DNA of 64,000 nucleotides from an uncultured Thermoguttaceae bacterium (GTDB lineage Bacteria; Planctomycetota; Planctomycetia; Pirellulales; Thermoguttaceae): NCBI GenBank assembly GCA_937951625.1, contig CALFBP010000011.1:62001-126000 (forward strand), given 5' to 3'. Position 1 is the first letter of the stretch, and each line of letters begins with the position of its first letter. Positions 60,654 through 64,000 of the stretch are shown one piece after another. A program made the translations under genes and the position numbers. The notes beneath the pieces are model-generated. The model was not told where the DNA came from, ran no database searches, and saw only the letters and a program-made list of their open reading frames with translations.

Positions 60654-63110
60654 ATGTCCTTGCAAGACGCCTTGAACGAATCAGCCGAGCAAACGTCCGC
60701 CGCGGCGGGGCCGGGGGGCCTTGCAGGGTGGTTAGAAGCCCCAGCGGCTTTTGTTCGGGCCCGACCCCGTTTTACGCTTGTGTTGGTCGCGGCGGCACTG
60801 CTCACGGCGGGAGGCATGGTTGCGGGTTGGGGCATCTACCGCGCGCACAAGTTGGAACCCCTACACACCGCCGCCGCGGCCCTCGAACTGATCGACCAAG
60901 CAGATTACGAGGCGGCGAAGCAGCTCGCGGAAACCGTGGTGCAGCGAACCGAAAACTCAGCCGTGTTGGCTGCCGCTGAGTACGTGCTGGGCGTGGTGGC
61001 GTTTCAAGAGGCCGCCAAGGCCCCACGAGCCTCGCGTAAGACCTTGTTTCTCGTTGCGGCGCGGTATCTGGAAGCAGCCCTCAGCGGGGGGCTCGACGAA
61101 GACCGTCGCGGCGAGGCGTGGTGGCTGCTGGGGCGAGCCCGGTACGAGGCAGGCGAAATGGCCTCGAGCCAGGCGGCGTTCGTCCAGGCCCTCGCCGCGC
61201 AGCCGCACCGGGCCGCGGAGGTCCGGCCATTGCTTGTCGAGGCTTACCTCCGCGACTCGCCGCCCAAACTCGCCAAGGCCCTGGAGCAAAACAAACTGAT
61301 CTTGGCCGAACAGAAGCTCCCGGAATTCCAACGCGTGGCCGCCGTACTGCAACAGGCAGAAATCCTTCTGGACATGAATAGGCCCGAGGAATGCCTGCAA
61401 GCCCTGAAGGCGGTTCCTTCCGACAGCCTCCATTTTCCGGACGCGTGCGTGTTGCAGGGCCGGGCCTTGCTTCAGCAGGCCGGAGTCCTCCAGCCCAAGG
61501 GGCCGGCGGACGGGGCGCCGTCGCCAGTCCGGGAAACGCTGCGAGCAGCCCAGGCCGCCCTGCGCGCCGCGATCCAAAATGATCCCGCCCTAGCTTCCAC
61601 CGCCGCGCGTCAGGCGGCGTATCTGACGGCGGTTTGTCAAAGGGAGTTGGGCGATCCGGCGGGCGCATTGCAGCTATTTAGTCAACTGCGGGCCGCGGAA
61701 TCGAACACGCCAGAACGCGTGGCTGCTGGTTTTCAGGAGGCCCAACTGCTGCAAACTCTCCAACGCCCTGATGAAGCAGCCGCGGCCTATTGCCGCGTCT
61801 TAGAGTTGATCGGCAAACCAGAGGAGTTTCGCAATCCTTGGATGACTCTCGCAGAACTGGGCGAGCGCGTGCGAGGAATGTTCCGTGATCTCCGCGAGGC
61901 CCGGCAATTCTCGCTCGCGTTCGAGTTGTCCCAGCGTGCCGGATCGGTCTTGCCGGAGGACCAAGTCCTCGAAATGAAGGCCGAAATCCATCGCGACTGG
62001 GGACGTGACATGTTGGTTCAATCGCAAAAGGCCGAGGCGTCGGCATCCGCAGCGCTTGTCCGCGACGGTCGCCAACACCTCCGCCGCGCCGCACGCCATA
62101 GGCGCAGACTGTCCCAACTCCGTGTCGCCACACCCTTCTATCCAGAGGAGGTCTGGGAAAGCGCCCGCTGCGCCATGGACGGACGCGATTATCGCCTGGC
62201 CGTCGAGATGCTCGAAGAGTATATCAAGGTGGACCCTCGCGGACGCCAGCCGCAGGCACGGACCGACCTAGGGGAGGCGCTGCTTAGCCTGGACCGGATC
62301 GAGGAGGCCATCGCTGTGCTGGGCGATTGCCTTGAACGCTATCCGCGCGACGTGAACGCTCCACGTGCCCGACTCCTGACCTGTCAAGCCTATCTCGCGA
62401 AGGGCGACACGGCCGCGGCCCAACGGATGCTCGAGGCGAACTTGAGCGGCGACGTGCTCACCCCCGCCAGCCCGGAATACGAGCAGTCCCTGTTTTTGCT
62501 AGGAAGACTCTTGCACCGGCTCCGACGCTACGACGAGGCCCTGGCCTTGCTGGAGGAAGTAGTCGAGCGTTATCCCGATGCCATGCACACGATCGAAGCG
62601 CGTTATTGGGTTGCCGATTGCCATCGTCAGAAAGCACAGACGGAAAAGGAGCGGCTTCGCGCGGATCTCGTGGAGGCATCGCGGGCCGCTCGGCTCCGCC
62701 GGATCGAACAGGAGCTGAACCGCGCGATCGGCGAGTATCGGCAAATGCAGCAGTCCTTGCTGAAACGTCAAGAGGCCGGTCCGCTCAGCGAGCAAGAATC
62801 TCTGATGCTCCGTAACAGCTATTTTTTCATCGGCAGTGCGTTTGCGGACCTGAACCAATTCGATGCGGCGGTCGAGGCCTATTCCCAAGCAATCCAGCGC
62901 TATCCTGGCTCGCCGGAAACGCTGGAGGCGTTGGTGCAATTGGCCCAGGTCCTCTATGCCTCGAACAAGCCCTCCGAAGCCCAACAGGCCGTCGACCAAG
63001 CCAGATTTCTGTTGGCCCGATTGAAACCCGACGCGCCGCTGGAAAAAACCACGATTTACGACCGATCCCAATGGGCTGCCCGGTTGGATCAGCTCACGAA
63101 GCTTCCATAA
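60654..63110 (+). CDS. Membrane-anchored TPR-repeat protein
   Basis: 818 residues. One TM helix at about 40-62 (FTLVLVAAALLTAGGMVAGW), then TPR repeats over most of the chain: AEYVLGVVAFQEAAKAP, WWLLGRARYEAGEMASSQAA, then a long row to LFLLGRLLHRLRRYDEALAL and FFIGSAFADLNQFDAAVEAY. It looks like a periplasmic scaffold. It lies 15 bases before a FlgN-like gene. Role in flagellar or envelope assembly is an inference. Confidence 0.8.
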   Translation: MSLQDALNESAEQTSAAAGPGGLAGWLEAPAAFVRARPRFTLVLVAAALLTAGGMVAGWGIYRAHKLEPLHTAAAALELIDQADYEAAKQLAETVVQRTENSAVLAAAEYVLGVVAFQEAAKAPRASRKTLFLVAARYLEAALSGGLDEDRRGEAWWLLGRARYEAGEMASSQAAFVQALAAQPHRAAEVRPLLVEAYLRDSPPKLAKALEQNKLILAEQKLPEFQRVAAVLQQAEILLDMNRPEECLQALKAVPSDSLHFPDACVLQGRALLQQAGVLQPKGPADGAPSPVRETLRAAQAALRAAIQNDPALASTAARQAAYLTAVCQRELGDPAGALQLFSQLRAAESNTPERVAAGFQEAQLLQTLQRPDEAAAAYCRVLELIGKPEEFRNPWMTLAELGERVRGMFRDLREARQFSLAFELSQRAGSVLPEDQVLEMKAEIHRDWGRDMLVQSQKAEASASAALVRDGRQHLRRAARHRRRLSQLRVATPFYPEEVWESARCAMDGRDYRLAVEMLEEYIKVDPRGRQPQARTDLGEALLSLDRIEEAIAVLGDCLERYPRDVNAPRARLLTCQAYLAKGDTAAAQRMLEANLSGDVLTPASPEYEQSLFLLGRLLHRLRRYDEALALLEEVVERYPDAMHTIEARYWVADCHRQKAQTEKERLRADLVEASRAARLRRIEQELNRAIGEYRQMQQSLLKRQEAGPLSEQESLMLRNSYFFIGSAFADLNQFDAAVEAYSQAIQRYPGSPETLEALVQLAQVLYASNKPSEAQQAVDQARFLLARLKPDAPLEKTTIYDRSQWAARLDQLTKLP

Positions 63111-63125
63111 CCGCGTCACCTTGCC

Positions 63126-63581
63126 ATGTCTACGTTCGAAACCGACTTGCTGAGCGATCTGATCCAGCGGAAGCGAAGCTGTTTGGCGCAGCTTCGCGGC
63201 ATGGCCGACAAGCAGTTGGAGTTGGCCCGCTGCGGCGCGATCACGCAACTTTTGGAATTGTTGGCGGCCAAACAGCACATCCTCCTCCACTTGCAAGAGG
63301 TGGAAAGACAGTTGGATCGCTTTCGCGGCGAGGAACCGGAGCGCCGCCGTTGGCGATCTCCGGAAAAGCGTGAACAGTGCGCCGCCGACCAGGCGGAGTG
63401 CGAGCGGCTCTTGGCCGAGATCGTGATCCAGGAAAAACGGAGCGAACAGGAGTTGATTCGGCGGCGCGACGAGGCCGCGGCCCAATTGTCTGGCGCTGCC
63501 TGGGCGGGCCAGGCCCGGGGGGCTTATTTGGCCGAATCCTGGGGCGGCAATGGCCAGTTGGACCTTATTTCCGAGGGATAA
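63126..63581 (+). CDS. Small coiled-coil protein, FlgN-like
   Basis: 151 residues, nearly all helical, with the FlgN-type opening (FETDLLSDLIQRKRSCLAQL, then LLELLAAKQHILLHLQEVER). FlgN chaperones the hook-filament junction proteins of the flagellum. The likeness is in length, helix pattern and place, not in a firm motif. The next gene 66 bases on is a sensor kinase of the FleS/FlrB style, as in several planctomycete flagellar clusters. Confidence 0.5.
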   Translation: MSTFETDLLSDLIQRKRSCLAQLRGMADKQLELARCGAITQLLELLAAKQHILLHLQEVERQLDRFRGEEPERRRWRSPEKREQCAADQAECERLLAEIVIQEKRSEQELIRRRDEAAAQLSGAAWAGQARGAYLAESWGGNGQLDLISEG

Positions 63582-63647
63582 GACAAACGGTTTTCCGGGA
63601 TCGGCAGACCCAGTCGAGGAGCGGGAAGCAGGAGCGAAAGACGACTT

Positions 63648-64000
63648 ATGGATGAGTTGCTTTCGGAACCGATGGCCGCAGACGCGATCGTCCCGCGCCG
63701 GCAGATGAGCGGGCCAAAGAACGAGGCGATGCTAAACGACGCCTTGCGGCTCGACGCTAGCGCAGACCTCCAAACCGTGCTGGCGGCGTGGCATGGCGCC
63801 ACGCTTCGCTTGGAACAGACCCACGAAGCGCTTCGCGCCGAGGTCCGCCGGCTGACCGATGAGCTTCAACAGAAAAATCGCGAATTGGCACGGAAAAATC
63901 GCCTGGCCGATTTGGGACAGATGGCCGCCCATGTCGCTCACGAGGTCCGCAACACCCTCCTGCCCGTCATGCTCTATCTTGGGCTGCTGCGTCGGCGGAT
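63648..64000 (+). CDS. Sensor histidine kinase, N-terminal part (runs off window)
   Basis: About 117 codons to the edge. A coiled coil (LEQTHEALRAEVRRLTDELQ) leads into a HisKA dimerisation helix LADLGQMAAHVAHEVRNTLLPV, with the phospho-acceptor His in AHEVRN. No TM helix is present up to here, as in cytoplasmic FleS/FlrB/AtoS-like kinases that pair with a sigma-54 activator. The ATPase domain is outside the window. Confidence 0.75.
   Translation, partial: MDELLSEPMAADAIVPRRQMSGPKNEAMLNDALRLDASADLQTVLAAWHGATLRLEQTHEALRAEVRRLTDELQQKNRELARKNRLADLGQMAAHVAHEVRNTLLPVMLYLGLLRRR

Overview
The window looks like chromosomal DNA of a planctomycete, probably Pirellulales or Thermogutta-like. This is inferred from gene content and not proven. 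The evidence is the SHD1-domain secreted protein, the HzsA-like PQQ/TolB-propeller protein with CxxCH motifs, the ceramidase-like and GH2/discoidin secreted proteins, an EboC-like UbiA protein, high GC, and many small palindromic repeats, some translated in frame inside genes.

Layout. 0-6 kb: partial sugar nucleotidyltransferase, sialidase-like secreted protein, SHD1/HEAT secreted protein, a DUF5076-like pseudogene with two in-frame stops, and a quinone oxidoreductase. 6-14.5 kb: a minus-strand hydrogenase/heterodisulfide-reductase operon, transcribed as GcvH-like/pseudo-receiver protein - hdrC - hdrB - hdrA - mvhD - mvhG - mvhA. 14.5-22.4 kb: its probable control region and regulators. I see a near-consensus sigma-54 promoter, a perfect 12+12 bp inverted repeat about 140 bp upstream of it, an NtrC-family activator, and a hybrid histidine kinase with eight PAS domains. 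23-38.4 kb: ordinary metabolic and secreted enzymes (GH2, SDR, GT2 plus an uncharacterised GHQP-motif protein, UbiA/TIM-barrel pair, VanZ, EamA transporter, S15 peptidase, and a ceramidase-like/beta-lactamase fusion). 38.6-40.3 kb: repeats and a decayed IS3-type transposase.

40.3-45.5 kb is the most unusual part. It is a compact, lower-GC, seven-gene plus-strand operon: an ExbB/MotA-like channel subunit, an ExbD-like protein, two membrane proteins with the same kind of C-terminal domain, a membrane-anchored P-loop GTPase, a membrane coiled-coil protein and a proline-rich lipoprotein. I recognise the ExbB/ExbD and GTPase parts but know of no described system with this combination. It is flanked by transposase debris and dispersed repeats and could be a proton-motive-force-powered envelope machine or defence system.

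45.6-64 kb: zinc-finger protein, D-aminoacylase, membrane-bound spermidine-synthase-like protein, a double PpiC-type foldase, and a 2-oxoacid:ferredoxin oxidoreductase (korAB) bracketed by two CBS-domain genes. The HzsA-like protein, a TPR protein, a FlgN-like protein and the start of a FleS/AtoS-like sensor kinase close the window. The Mvh/Hdr complex and Kor would both exchange electrons with ferredoxin, which points to a fermentative or otherwise anaerobic side to the metabolism.
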